The notes below the pieces were generated by a model. The model worked only from the letters and a program-made list of their open reading frames with translations. It did not search any database and was not told the origin of the DNA. From Actinoplanes auranticolor (GTDB lineage Bacteria; Actinomycetota; Actinomycetes; Mycobacteriales; Micromonosporaceae), in contig NZ_BOQL01000036.1 of the NCBI RefSeq assembly GCF_018332655.1, forward strand, positions 62,001-126,000: a DNA stretch of 64,000 nucleotides. Direction: 5' to 3'. Of this stretch, positions 8,718 through 17,479 are shown piece by piece. The position numbers were made by a program, and so were the translations under genes. Every line of letters starts with the position of its first letter. The first letter of the stretch is position 1.

Positions 8718-9437
8718 TCAGTCGTGGCTGTCGAGGGAGTCCAGGAAGGCGGGCCAGTTCCGGTGATCCGCGGGGGAGAACAGCGCGTGCGCCACGACCA
8801 GGGAGCCGTGGAAGCCGCGCAGGAAGCGGTAGATGGCGTCCGGTCCGCGCACGGCCAGCGTGTGCGGGTTGGTGAACGACACGACGCCGTCCGGGATCAT
8901 CGCGGTGTGCACCGGGTCGCCGGCGCGGGGCGCAGTGCCCAGGCCCAGGGCCCGGTGCAGGGCCTGCCAGGTGCGGGGCCAGTCGGTGACCGGCGGGCCG
9001 AAGGCGGTGAGCGGGCTCGCGAGGCGGCCGGGGAACCAGCGCAGGCATTCAGTCAGCGTGTGGAAGAACAGTTCGGTGCCGTACCGCATGGCCTCGTACT
9101 CCTCGGCCCAGTCGTCGCCGGGCAGGAATCCGCTGGTCACCGTGCGCAGGACGGTGGCCGCGCCGGCGCGGCCCTCGATCAGATACTCGTAGGCGACGAA
9201 GCGCCCGTCCTCGCCGGTCTCATGGCGGTACGCGAACCGGTGCGGTGGCTGCGCGACGGTGACGGTGCCCGCCGGCATCGCGCCCGCGCCGAACGAGGTG
9301 CGGACCGTCTCGCCGTCGATCTCGGTGCGCCCGACGAACCAGGAGCTGATCCCGGGCCCGGTGGCGACCGCGTCCCACACCTGCTCGGGGGTGGCCGGCA
9401 CGTCGGCGTCCAGGCGGGCCTCGAAGTCCTTGCCCAT
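8718..9437 (-). CDS. SRPBCC (AHSA1-like) domain protein
   Basis: 239 residues. The N-terminal half is a START-like hydrophobic-pocket domain (VPATPEQVWDAVATGPGIS, then SSWFVGRTEIDG). The C-terminal half is a second helical or SRPBCC-like segment with WPAFLDSLDSHD at the end. The ATG at 9437 shares one base with the stop of the upstream HTH gene, showing translational coupling. Such AHSA1-like proteins are usually controlled by an adjacent ArsR-type regulator. The ligand is unknown. Confidence 0.85.
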   Translation of the reverse strand: MGKDFEARLDADVPATPEQVWDAVATGPGISSWFVGRTEIDGETVRTSFGAGAMPAGTVTVAQPPHRFAYRHETGEDGRFVAYEYLIEGRAGAATVLRTVTSGFLPGDDWAEEYEAMRYGTELFFHTLTECLRWFPGRLASPLTAFGPPVTDWPRTWQALHRALGLGTAPRAGDPVHTAMIPDGVVSFTNPHTLAVRGPDAIYRFLRGFHGSLVVAHALFSPADHRNWPAFLDSLDSHD

Positions 9438-10027
9438 CAGCGCTGCTCCCGGGTCACGGTCGGGTGCACGGCCACGACCAGCCGGTGGCTGCGCCCGTTC
9501 GGCGCGTCCTCGTCGTGGAAGCGGCTCACCAGCGCGGTGACCGCCACGGTCAGCTCCTCGGCGAACGCGGCCCGCTCGGCCGCGCTGGCGAAGCGGATCT
9601 CGCCGTCGATGGCGAACGTCGCGACCTTCTGCCGGGTCTTGCCGGCGCCGGTGATCAGTTCGCCGACGTCGCGGACCAGGCGGGCGGCGACCGCGAGCAG
9701 CCAGCGCGCCGAGAGCCGGTCCGGCGCCCGGGACGGATCCGGGGCGACGGCGGCCATCGCGGTGGGGGAGATGACGTACGAGGCGGCGGTGGCCTGCAGC
9801 ACCCGCTCGGTGACGTTGCCCTTGCGGCGTTCCTCGACCAGCTCCAGCAGCCCGTGCTGTTCCAGGGTGCGCAGGTGGTAGTTGACCTTCTGCCGGGGCA
9901 GGCCGACCTGCGCGGCGAGCATCGTCGCCGAGCCCGGCACGGCCAGCGCGGCCAGCAGCCGGCTGCGGATCGGGTCCAGGCTGACCTCGGCCGCGGCCGG
10001 GTCCTCGATGACTGCGACGTCTTCCAT
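9437..10027 (-). CDS. ArsR-like winged-helix transcriptional regulator
   Basis: 196 residues. The N-terminal winged helix has [18 protein letters not shown], then the recognition helix [18 protein letters not shown] longer C-terminal domain (residues 90-196) probably senses a ligand. No metal-binding CXC motif is visible, so it is not a classical ArsR metal sensor. ATG 10027 is preferred to the GTG nine bases upstream because GGGAG lies at the right distance. It is divergent from the phosphotransferase gene; an AT-rich inverted repeat between them is the likely operator. Confidence 0.85.
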   Translation of the reverse strand: MEDVAVIEDPAAAEVSLDPIRSRLLAALAVPGSATMLAAQVGLPRQKVNYHLRTLEQHGLLELVEERRKGNVTERVLQATAASYVISPTAMAAVAPDPSRAPDRLSARWLLAVAARLVRDVGELITGAGKTRQKVATFAIDGEIRFASAAERAAFAEELTVAVTALVSRFHDEDAPNGRSHRLVVAVHPTVTREQR

Positions 10028-10045
10028 GGCGCCCACTCTCCCACC

Positions 10046-10061
10046 GACAAAAAAGTTTGTC
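10046..10061. promoter_or_regulatory. Operator-like inverted repeat in divergent promoter
   Basis: GACAAA, AAAG, TTTGTC: a perfect 6-bp-arm repeat in an unusually AT-rich patch between the ArsR-like gene and the divergent phosphotransferase gene. It ends about 20 bases from the GTG at 10081 and 19 bases from the regulator start, so binding could control both. Confidence 0.5.
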
Positions 10062-10080
10062 CAGGGGTACGCTCACCGGC

Positions 10081-11112
10081 GTGCGCACCCCTCCCGACGA
10101 CCTGGTGACCGAGCCCGGCACCGCCCAGGAGCTGCCCCACAACGCCGGCAACGGCGCCACCGGCGGCATCTGGCGGGTACGCCGCGACGGCACCGACGCG
10201 GTACTGAAGATCTCCACGCCCGGCCGCAGCGACGCGGCGCCGCACCTGCAGGCCTCCGACGAGCCCGGGCACTGGAACTACTGGCGGCGTGAGCTGCTGG
10301 CGTACCGCAGCGGGCTGGCGTACACCGCCTTCGCCGACGCCGGGCTGAGCGCGCCCGCCCTGCTCGGCACCGAGGAACGCGCCGACGGCTCCGTGGCCAT
10401 GTGGCTCGAGCACGTCACCGGCACGGCCGGCACCGCCTGCGGCAGCGCCGACCTGGGCGAGGTCGCGTACCGGATGGGGGCCGGGCAGGCCCGCTGGCTC
10501 GGCCGCCCGCCCACCGACGCCTGGCTGGCCCGCGACTTCCTGCGCGACTACACCAGCGCCCAGCCGGTCAGCGCCGAACCCGACTGGGACCATCCCGCCG
10601 CGGTCGCCGGCTGGCCCCCGCAGCTGCGGCAGGAACTGCGCACGCTGTGGCACCGGCGCACCCGGCTGCTCGCCGCCGCCGACACGCTGCCGCGCACGCT
10701 GTGCCACCACGACCTGTGGCCGATGAACCTGATCATCGGTACGGCCGGGCCGGTCCTGCTGGACTGGGCGTTCACCGGGCCGGGCGCGATCGGTGAGGAC
10801 GTGGCCAACCTGACCCTGGACACGTTCTTCGACGGGCTGATCGACATCAACCTGATCGACGACGTGACGGCCGCGGTCGCCGACGGCTACCGGCGCGGGC
10901 TGGGCGGCGTGCTGGACGACACGACGATCAGCCGGGCGATCAAGCTGACCGGCGCGGCGAAGTACTACTGGCTGGCGCCGCGGATGCTGATCGCCGCCGC
11001 CCAGGGCAGGAACCGCGGCGCCTACGACTCCCGGGACACCGCCGAGGTCTTCGCCGGCCGGGCCCCGGTGCTGGCCCAGGTGACCCGCTGGGCCCGCGAA
11101 GCCCTGGACTGA
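10081..11112 (+). CDS. Aminoglycoside phosphotransferase-family protein
   Basis: 343 residues of the APH/choline-kinase fold. The catalytic loop is [12 protein letters not shown] (Brenner motif HxDxxxxN) near residue 215, and the metal-binding aspartate follows in [10 protein letters not shown]-terminally, [18 protein letters not shown] supplies the ATP-binding lysine. GTG 10081 is chosen because it follows the divergent operator; no clear ribosome site is seen, so a leaderless transcript is possible. The substrate may be an antibiotic or a small metabolite. Confidence 0.85.
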   Translation: MRTPPDDLVTEPGTAQELPHNAGNGATGGIWRVRRDGTDAVLKISTPGRSDAAPHLQASDEPGHWNYWRRELLAYRSGLAYTAFADAGLSAPALLGTEERADGSVAMWLEHVTGTAGTACGSADLGEVAYRMGAGQARWLGRPPTDAWLARDFLRDYTSAQPVSAEPDWDHPAAVAGWPPQLRQELRTLWHRRTRLLAAADTLPRTLCHHDLWPMNLIIGTAGPVLLDWAFTGPGAIGEDVANLTLDTFFDGLIDINLIDDVTAAVADGYRRGLGGVLDDTTISRAIKLTGAAKYYWLAPRMLIAAAQGRNRGAYDSRDTAEVFAGRAPVLAQVTRWAREALD

Positions 11113-11128
11113 CCCCCGCTGACGGCGG

Positions 11129-11965
11129 CTATCGCGGCAGACCGAGCATGGCGCGTTCGTAGCCGGTGGTCACCTTGGCGTCGACGAAGGTCCACCCCGT
11201 GACGTCCCCGACCACCTCACGCACGGCGGTGACAGCGTGGCGCGCGGTGTGCGGGTCCGACTGGGAGGCGGCCACGTCGACCGACCAGAAGATGTCGTCC
11301 GCCCAGAACGCCACGCTGCAGTACCCGTCGCCGAGCCGGACGCGCACATCCGGGTACGTCACGCCGCTCTCGTCGTCGACGCTGTGGCCGACGCGAGCGT
11401 GGATCCCTTGCGCCGCGAGCCTGCCGACGATGTCCGCCGCCCAGCGTCCGGCGCCGGGTGGCGGATGAAAGTCCAGGCTCGTCGAGAGGCGCCCGTCCCG
11501 GGTGAAGGATGCCTGGAACCGCAGGCCGGACCAGTCCAGCTCACGCTCGCTCCCGGCCCGGACCACCTTCTGCCGCAACCAGTCCGGCAGGTGCTCCTCG
11601 TCCCGGGGGAACAGCGCGAGGTCGTCGACGTACGTCTCGTCGTCCCGGGGCAGGTACCACGCGGGCTCGGTGTCGTAGCCGAACCGGGTCGCGGCCCGCA
11701 GATCCGGCGTCACGTCCACCTCCACGCTGAACCACGTTCCCGCCCCCGGGACGTACATCAGCCGGCGAAGCTCGAACAGGGGAGAGATGGAGCCGTCCGG
11801 CGGGAAGTCCTCCAGCTGGTCGCCGCCGCGGTACACGCTGCGGCCGAACTCCGCGGAGCCGGACAGCGCCCGGAACTCCAACACCGCCCGGTCCCACGGC
11901 TGGTCGAGATCCGCCACCCCCAGCCGCGCGACCTCGTCGACGATGCGCGCCTCCTCCGGCGACAT
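11129..11965 (-). CDS. YezG/DUF600-like protein
   Basis: 278 residues. The central part has the pattern of the YezG (DUF600) immunity-protein family: RRLMYVPGAGTWFSVEVDV, followed by YVDDLALFPRDEEHLPDWL. The second half (residues 165-278) repeats a similar beta-rich topology and may be a divergent second domain. YezG relatives neutralise contact-dependent toxins in other bacteria, but no toxin gene is adjacent here. It ends 17 bases from the convergent phosphotransferase gene. Confidence 0.6.
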   Translation of the reverse strand: MSPEEARIVDEVARLGVADLDQPWDRAVLEFRALSGSAEFGRSVYRGGDQLEDFPPDGSISPLFELRRLMYVPGAGTWFSVEVDVTPDLRAATRFGYDTEPAWYLPRDDETYVDDLALFPRDEEHLPDWLRQKVVRAGSERELDWSGLRFQASFTRDGRLSTSLDFHPPPGAGRWAADIVGRLAAQGIHARVGHSVDDESGVTYPDVRVRLGDGYCSVAFWADDIFWSVDVAASQSDPHTARHAVTAVREVVGDVTGWTFVDAKVTTGYERAMLGLPR

Positions 11966-11970
11966 CACCG

Positions 11971-12549
11971 CTACCCGGCCGGGGGGAACGACACGTGCCA
12001 GCGGCTGGTGCGATGGGTCAGCCGGATCAGCGACAACGGCGCCACGTCCAGCTGCCACACCGCCGCGTCCGGCAGCCCCAGCGCGTGCGTCAGCGCCGCC
12101 CGGATCACCACCGGATGCGCGACCGCGACCGTGCGCTGCTCCCGCTGCGAATCCAGCCACGCGCCGGCCCGCTGCCGCACGGCCGTCAGCGACTCGCCGC
12201 CGTGCGGGGCCGCGCCCGGATCGCTCAGCCAGGTTTGCAGGCCGTCCGGATCGGTGCCGGCCACGTCGCCCAGGCCCAGCCCGCTCCACGTGCCGTAACC
12301 CGGGTCGGCCAGAGCCTTCTCCACCACCGGGTCGTCGTGGCCCAGCGCCCGCGCGGTCTGCAACGCCGCCTGCGACGGCGCGCACACCCACAGATCGCCG
12401 CGGCCGCCGAGGTCGGCCGGACCGTCCGGGTCGCACAGGGCGAGAGCGGCCCGCAGGCCGCCCTCGTCGAGATCGTCGTCGTCACCACCGAAGACCGCCC
12501 GGCGCAGCGACGGCGTGGTGGCCGCGGCGAGCAGCCGTACGCCGCTCAC
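11971..12549 (-). CDS. Histidine-phosphatase-fold protein of the cbt operon, catalytic RHG lost
   Basis: 192 residues of the phosphoglycerate-mutase-like fold. The second-histidine motif is present (VAVAHPVVIRAAL, about residue 145) as is the GGESL segment. The first strand, which should carry the phosphorylated histidine in RHG, reads LLAAATTPSLR, so the nucleophile is missing and phosphatase activity is doubtful. The gene overlaps cbtA by four bases and lies under the cobalamin riboswitch. It may have a binding or regulatory role in cobalt or cobalamin metabolism. Confidence 0.8.
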   Translation of the reverse strand: MSGVRLLAAATTPSLRRAVFGGDDDDLDEGGLRAALALCDPDGPADLGGRGDLWVCAPSQAALQTARALGHDDPVVEKALADPGYGTWSGLGLGDVAGTDPDGLQTWLSDPGAAPHGGESLTAVRQRAGAWLDSQREQRTVAVAHPVVIRAALTHALGLPDAAVWQLDVAPLSLIRLTHRTSRWHVSFPPAG

Positions 12550-13337
12550 CCGGCCACAGCTTCAGCCCCGGCCCGCTCGGCCGGCACCTCGCGGCCCAGC
12601 CGGTGCAGCAGCGCGGCGAAGGCCAGCCCGAGCGCCACCCACAACGTGACCTGGGTGCCCAGCGAGGCCAGCCGGAACGTCCACAGCAGGCTCGCCGGGA
12701 ACGTGTCGGGGACCTCGTCGAACGAGGGCAGCAGCACATAGCCGATCGCGACCACCACCAGGAACCCCGCCAGCGCCGCCGTGGCCCGCAGCCACTCCGG
12801 CGCACCCGCGCGCAGCGACCGGGACGCCAGCACCCCGGCCCAGACCGCGACCATGCCGATCACCACGATCGACAGCCAGCCGATGGTGCGCTGGTTGATC
12901 GTCGCCGGATCGCCGACCGCGGGCGGATTGGCCGGATACTTCACGAACGGCACCAGCACGATGCCCAGCAGAGCGGCCCCGGCCAGGCCGAACGCCGCGC
13001 GGGTGTCGCTGGAGGTGCGCAGCCGCCGGCGCAGCAACGTGTACGCCGTCGCGAGCAACCCGCCCATCGCCACGCCGTACAGGGCGGTGGCCAGGAACAG
13101 CCCGCCCTTCTGGCCGTTGCGCGAGACGAGCTCCTCGTCGTGGTGTCCGTCGTCGGCCGCCCCGGCGGTGTCCGCGTGGGCCGCGGCCTCCTCGATGGCG
13201 ATCGCGGCGTCGATCCGGCTCTCACCGGTGGCGTACGCGAAGACGCCCGCCAGCAGACCCGCGATCAGGCCGGCCAGCAGGCCCCGCAGCAGGATGGCGC
13301 CGTAGGAGGGGGTGGTGCGGGCCGAGCTCAGTGACAC
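12546..13337 (-). CDS. cbtA: CbtA-family cobalt transporter subunit
   Basis: 263 residues with five to six predicted membrane segments (first at about residues 15-38, LLAGLIAGLLAGVFAYATG). CbtA is a predicted cobalt transporter found with CbtB under B12 riboswitches. The periplasmic-type loop DGHHDEELVSRNGQKGG supplies a histidine pair; NQRTIGWLSIVVIGM and LPSFDEVPDTFPASLLW are typical of the family. Its start overlaps the cbtB stop by ten bases. Expression should be repressed by adenosylcobalamin through the upstream riboswitch. Confidence 0.92.
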   Translation of the reverse strand: MSLSSARTTPSYGAILLRGLLAGLIAGLLAGVFAYATGESRIDAAIAIEEAAAHADTAGAADDGHHDEELVSRNGQKGGLFLATALYGVAMGGLLATAYTLLRRRLRTSSDTRAAFGLAGAALLGIVLVPFVKYPANPPAVGDPATINQRTIGWLSIVVIGMVAVWAGVLASRSLRAGAPEWLRATAALAGFLVVVAIGYVLLPSFDEVPDTFPASLLWTFRLASLGTQVTLWVALGLAFAALLHRLGREVPAERAGAEAVAG

Positions 13338-13534
13338 GGCACGCCGAGCAGGTGACGGCCGTCGTGCATGAGCTCGTGCAGGTACATGCCGCTCTGCGAG
13401 ACCGCGCCCTGGTCGAAGGCGACCAGGTAGGCCAGCAGCAGGAGCAGGGTGACGGCGCTGACGGCGGTCCAGAGCACCCGCGGTGAGACAGCGGGCGGGT
13501 TCAGCGGGCGTACCGACTGAGTGGGGTTCGACAT
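13328..13534 (-). CDS. cbtB: CbtB-family small cobalt transporter subunit
   Basis: 68 residues: one membrane helix (VLWTAVSAVTLLLLLAYLVA) and a histidine-rich C terminus, HELMHDGRHLLGVPCH, the proposed cobalt-binding tail of CbtB. ATG 13534 has a GGAGG site 11 bases upstream. It is the first gene of the riboswitch-controlled operon cbtB-cbtA-phosphatase. Confidence 0.93.
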   Translation of the reverse strand: MSNPTQSVRPLNPPAVSPRVLWTAVSAVTLLLLLAYLVAFDQGAVSQSGMYLHELMHDGRHLLGVPCH

Positions 13535-13555
13535 GACTGGGTCAGACCTCCTACC

Positions 13556-13700
13556 GGGATGACGCGTCCCGTTCAACAGGCCTGCGTACGTGTGAGCGTC
13601 CTGACTCACGGAACCCCGGGGGAATCCGTTCACAGTGGCGCGACCGCACCGGATTCTCACCGGTTTCCCTCACGACGCCGCAGATGGTCCCCACAACCTA
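13556..13700 (-). promoter_or_regulatory. Cobalamin riboswitch
   Basis: Read on the minus strand, the leader shows the conserved order of a B12 aptamer: GGGAAACCGGTG (13659-13670), then AATCCGG, then the B12 box CGCCACTGTG (13631-13640), and downstream GAGTCAGGACGCTC. The ribosome site of cbtB (GGAGG) follows within 30 bases, so translational control is likely. Boundaries are approximate. Confidence 0.93.
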
Positions 13701-13805
13701 GCGGCGCCCGCCGGAGCCGGTCAATCGAGCCCGCGGTGCGCCGGGTCACCGCCGCCGGGCCCGGCTCGGTAACATCCAAGCCGGTCGTGGTGCGGGGGAG
13801 TGGCG

Positions 13806-15020
13806 ATGAGGTTGCCCGGGGTGACGGCGGCGCTGGGGGCGCTGACCGCGGCGGTCGCCGTGCTGCTGCCGGCCGTGCCCGCCCAGGCCCGGGCCTTCGT
13901 CTGCCCCACCCTGCCCGGTGCGGCCAAGGTCAGCGCGGCCAAGCCGTACGAGACGCAGCTGTTCGCCCCCGACCGCCTCGCCCCGTTCGCCACCGGCGCC
14001 GGCGTGCGGGTCGCGGTCATCGACTCCGGCGTGGACGCCGGCCATCCGCAGCTGCGCGGCCGGGTCGCCGCCGGCCGTGACTTCCTGCACGGCGACGCGT
14101 CCGGGCGCCAGGACTGCGTCGGGCACGGCACGGCCGTGGCCAGCCTCATCGCCGCCGAGCCGGTCGAGGGCGCCGGCCTGCGCGGGCTGGCCCCGGACGC
14201 GACCGTCGTGCCGGTGCGCGTCAGCGAGCAGACCGACACCGACCGGAACGCCGGCGAGCCGGTCAGCCCGGCCAAGTTCGCCACCGCCATCGACTGGGCG
14301 GTCGACGAGGGCGGCGCCGACGTCATCAACATGTCGCTGGTGATGACCACCGACGACAACCGCGTGCGGGCCGCCGTCGCCCGGGCCGTGGCCGCCGGGG
14401 TCGTCGTGGTCGCCGCGGCCGGCAACGACGGGCGGCCCGACGACGGCAACCCGCGGCCGTACCCGGCGTCCTATCCAGACGTGATCGGCGTCGGCGCGAT
14501 CGGCCCGAACGGGGTGGCCGGCGACTTCTCCCAGCACGGCGACTACGTGGACGTGATGGCCCCCGGCGTCGCGGTCACCTTCGCCGCCCGCCGCTCCGGG
14601 CACACCCAGGGCGACGGCACCAGCTACGCGACACCGTTCGTGGCCGCCACCGCCGCGCTGCTCAAGCAGCGGTTCCCGTCGCTGACCTCGGCCCAGGTGA
14701 CCCGGCGGATCCTGGCCACCACCGACCCGGCCCCCGGCGGGCGGCGCAGCGAGCTGTACGGCTTCGGCGTGCTGAACCCGTACCGGGCGCTGACCGAGAC
14801 CCTCGGGCCGGAGAGCCCGCCGCCGCCGGCACCGGCGGTCGTGCACACCGAGGACCCCGCCACGGTGGCCCTGGCCGTCCGGCGCGACCGCGCGCAGGAG
14901 CTGTCCCTGCTGGTCGCGGCCATCGGCGCCGGCGTGGTGGTGCTGGTCGTGGTGGCCGCCGCCGCCGTGCGCCGGGGCCGTCGCCGCGGCTGGCGCCCGC
15001 CCGACCCCGAGATCCCCTGA
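13806..15020 (+). CDS. Type VII secretion-associated serine protease (mycosin-like)
   Basis: 404 residues of the subtilisin S8 family. There is an N-terminal signal peptide (hydrophobic to about residue 27, ending VPAQARA). The catalytic triad is visible: Asp in VAVIDSGVD (about 74), His in GHGTAVAS (about 107) and Ser in GTSYATPF (about 275). A proline-rich linker and a C-terminal membrane helix (about 368-390) with a basic tail anchor it in the membrane, as in mycosins. ATG 13806 has GGGGGAG five bases upstream. No ESX structural genes are in this window, so it is an orphan or works at a distance. Confidence 0.9.
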   Translation: MRLPGVTAALGALTAAVAVLLPAVPAQARAFVCPTLPGAAKVSAAKPYETQLFAPDRLAPFATGAGVRVAVIDSGVDAGHPQLRGRVAAGRDFLHGDASGRQDCVGHGTAVASLIAAEPVEGAGLRGLAPDATVVPVRVSEQTDTDRNAGEPVSPAKFATAIDWAVDEGGADVINMSLVMTTDDNRVRAAVARAVAAGVVVVAAAGNDGRPDDGNPRPYPASYPDVIGVGAIGPNGVAGDFSQHGDYVDVMAPGVAVTFAARRSGHTQGDGTSYATPFVAATAALLKQRFPSLTSAQVTRRILATTDPAPGGRRSELYGFGVLNPYRALTETLGPESPPPPAPAVVHTEDPATVALAVRRDRAQELSLLVAAIGAGVVVLVVVAAAAVRRGRRRGWRPPDPEIP

Positions 15021-15039
15021 CCCAGGAGAGGTGGGTGGC

Positions 15040-15927
15040 ATGGACATCCGGGAGATCACCGTCGCCGACGAGGACGCCGGCCCGTACGGCATCACCACCG
15101 GCCCCGACGGCGCGCTGTGGCTGACCCTCGTCCACGCCGGACGGATCGCCCGGCTCAGCACCACCGGCGAGCTGCGCACCTACGACCTGGGCGCCCCGGC
15201 CTGCCGGCCGAGCCTGATCACCGCCGGCCCGGACGGCGCGCTGTGGTTCACCCGCACCCAGGACGACCGCATCGGCCGGATCACCACCGACGGCGAGCTC
15301 AGCGAGTTCGCGTTGCCGGCGCCGGGCTGCGGGCCGTACGGCATCACCGCCGGCCCCGACGGCGCGCTCTGGTTCACCGAGATGAACGCCGACCGGATCG
15401 GGCGCCTCACCCCCGCCGGCGACCTGCGCGAATTCACCCTGCCGGTCTCGCAGGCGTTCGTCTCGACCATCACCACCGGCCCCGACGGCGCCCTGTGGTT
15501 CACCCTCAACCAGGCGAACGCGGTCGGCCGGATCACCACCGACGGCACGGTCACCGTGCACGGGCTGCCCACCCCGGCCGCCGCCCCGGTCGGCATCACC
15601 GCCGGCAGCGACGCGCTCTGGTGCGTCGAGATCGGCGCCGGGCAGGTCGCCCGGATCACCACCGACGGCTCGGTGAGCGAGTTCGCGCTGCCCGACCGCG
15701 CCTGCCGCCCGCACGCGATCGTCGCGGGCGACGACGGCTGCTGGCTCACCGAATGGGGCGCCAACCGCGTCGCCCACCTCAGCGCCGACGGCACGGTCAC
15801 CGAGCACGAACTGCCCAGCCCGAAGTCCGAGCCGCACGGCCTGACCATCGGCCCGGACGGCGACCTGTGGGTGGCGCTGGAGATCGGCAAGGTCGCGGTG
15901 CTGACCAGCGCGGCGGCGGCCCGATGA
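15040..15927 (+). CDS. vgb: Virginiamycin B (streptogramin B) lyase-like beta-propeller
   Basis: 295 residues forming a seven-bladed propeller; repeats of GPDGALWFT and RIGRITTDG recur about every 42 residues. Vgb linearises streptogramin B antibiotics by an elimination reaction. The catalytic region is conserved: the histidine in RPHAIVAG (about residue 228) and the Glu-His pair in SEPHGLTIG (about 268-270). ATG 15040 lies eight bases after AGGAGAGG. It is coupled by a four-base overlap to the next gene. Many chromosomal homologues exist, so actual resistance is inferred. Confidence 0.85.
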   Translation: MDIREITVADEDAGPYGITTGPDGALWLTLVHAGRIARLSTTGELRTYDLGAPACRPSLITAGPDGALWFTRTQDDRIGRITTDGELSEFALPAPGCGPYGITAGPDGALWFTEMNADRIGRLTPAGDLREFTLPVSQAFVSTITTGPDGALWFTLNQANAVGRITTDGTVTVHGLPTPAAAPVGITAGSDALWCVEIGAGQVARITTDGSVSEFALPDRACRPHAIVAGDDGCWLTEWGANRVAHLSADGTVTEHELPSPKSEPHGLTIGPDGDLWVALEIGKVAVLTSAAAAR

Positions 15928-16454
15928 GCACCGAGCAGGACGTGCGGGCCTGGCTGCGCGAGCGCGGCGCCGAGAGCATCGAGCACCCCGGCGGCACCCT
16001 CTACGCCCACCTGGGCCGCGTCCACGACCGGCTCGGTGCGCTGGGCCACGACCCGCAGGTGCAGCTGGCCGGGCTGGCCCACGCCGTCTACGGCACCGAC
16101 GGTTTCGACCTGAGGTTGCTGGCCGTCGCGGACCGGGCCGTGCTGCGCGAGCTGGTCGGCGAGCGCGCCGAGAACCTGGTCTACCTGTACGGCGCCTGCG
16201 ACCGTTCCCGCACCTGGCCGGCCCTGCCCGACACCCGCCAGGTCCGGGACCGCTTCACCGGCGGCAGCCACGCCCTGGCCCCCGAGCAGGTCCGCCCGTT
16301 CACCGACCTGAGCATCGTCAACGAGCTCGACGTCGCCGAGCAGGATCCCACCTTCGTCACCCGGCACGGCGCCTACTTCCGCGCCCTGTTCGCCGCCTGG
16401 GCGCCCCTGGCCTCCCCGGCCGTGCTCGCGGAGGCCCGCCGCATCCTGGGCTGA
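15924..16454 (+). CDS. DUF6817-like protein
   Basis: 176 residues. It looks like the small alpha-helical DUF6817 type: WLRERGAESIEHPGGTLYAHL, then LAGLAHAVYGTDGF. Histidines spaced as in HD-like domains (HLGRVHDRL, LAHAVYG) hint at a metal site. Its start overlaps the vgb-like stop (ATGA), so both are one transcription unit. Function unknown; it could modify a small molecule or simply travel with the lyase. Confidence 0.65.
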   Translation: MSTEQDVRAWLRERGAESIEHPGGTLYAHLGRVHDRLGALGHDPQVQLAGLAHAVYGTDGFDLRLLAVADRAVLRELVGERAENLVYLYGACDRSRTWPALPDTRQVRDRFTGGSHALAPEQVRPFTDLSIVNELDVAEQDPTFVTRHGAYFRALFAAWAPLASPAVLAEARRILG

Positions 16455-16525
16455 GCCTTCGATGGCCGGAATCGTCATGGTCGTGGCGTGGACGCCACCG
16501 CCGTCACCCCCCGATCATCGACGTC

Positions 16526-17476
16526 ATGGGGGACCGCCGCATCGCCGCCGTCGTCTACGACGGCTTTCAGCTGCTCGACCTGGCCGGCCCGGCCGACGTG
16601 TTCGCCACCGCGGCGCTGATCGCCCGCGGCGGCTACCGCCTCGACGTGGCGGCCGCCGAGGCCGGCCCGGTCCGCGCCCACAACGGCGTCACCACCACCG
16701 CGGTCGCCTTCGACGACCTCACCGACATCGACACCCTGCTGGTCACCGGCGGGCTGTCCGCGCCGCAGCACCTGCACCTGGCCGGCCCGATCGCCGGGCT
16801 GGCCGCCCGCGCCCGGCGGGTCGCCTCGGTGTGCAACGGCGCCCTGCTGCTGGCCGAGGCCGGGCTGCTCGACGGGCGCCGCGCGACCACGCACTGGCTG
16901 GTCGCCGAGGACCTGGCCGCGGCCTATCCACGGGTCGAGGTCGACGCCGACCCGATCTACGTGCGCGACGGCACGGTGTGGACCTCGGCCGGGGTCACCG
17001 CCGGCATCGACCTCGCGCTGGCGCTGGTGGCCGACGACCACGGCACCGCCCTGGCCGCCGACGTCGCCCGCGGCCTGGTCGTCTACCTGCACCGCCCGGG
17101 CGGGCAGAGCCAGTTCAGCACGCCGATGCGCACCGGCGTCCCCCGCAGCGAGCCCCTGCGCGAGCTGCGCGCCTACATCGACGCGAACCCGGCCGCGGAC
17201 CTGAGCGTGCCGGCGCTGGCCCGGCGCGCGGCGATGAGCGAACGGCACTTCTCCCGCGTCTTCACCCGCGAGATCGGCATGTCACCCGGGCGCTACGTCG
17301 AGCACAGCCGCGCCGACGCCGCCCGCCGCCTGCTGGAGTCCAGCGACGCGCCGCTGGCCCGGGTCGCCCGCGACTGCGGCCTGGGCCTGCCCGAGACCCT
17401 GTACCGCACCTTCCGGCGCCGCTGGCGGATCTCCCCGGCCGACTACCGCCGCCGGTTCCAGCACAGAGAGGCCTGA
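16526..17476 (+). CDS. GlxA-type regulator: DJ-1/PfpI domain plus AraC HTH
   Basis: 316 residues. Residues 5-180 form a DJ-1/PfpI amidotransferase-like domain with the elbow cysteine in SVCNGALLL (about 103). Residues about 205-310 carry the two AraC helix-turn-helices (LARRAAMSERHFSRVFTRE, then LGLPETLYRTFRRRW). Members activate small-molecule catabolic genes. It is followed after three bases by a stand-alone DJ-1 protein, a possible target or partner. Confidence 0.9.
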   Translation: MGDRRIAAVVYDGFQLLDLAGPADVFATAALIARGGYRLDVAAAEAGPVRAHNGVTTTAVAFDDLTDIDTLLVTGGLSAPQHLHLAGPIAGLAARARRVASVCNGALLLAEAGLLDGRRATTHWLVAEDLAAAYPRVEVDADPIYVRDGTVWTSAGVTAGIDLALALVADDHGTALAADVARGLVVYLHRPGGQSQFSTPMRTGVPRSEPLRELRAYIDANPAADLSVPALARRAAMSERHFSRVFTREIGMSPGRYVEHSRADAARRLLESSDAPLARVARDCGLGLPETLYRTFRRRWRISPADYRRRFQHREA

Positions 17477-17479
17477 GAC

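Noticed and set aside
13746-15179. 477-residue minus-strand frame antisense to the mycosin gene
   Set aside because: Low-complexity Gly/Asp/Val composition typical of antisense GC-rich DNA.
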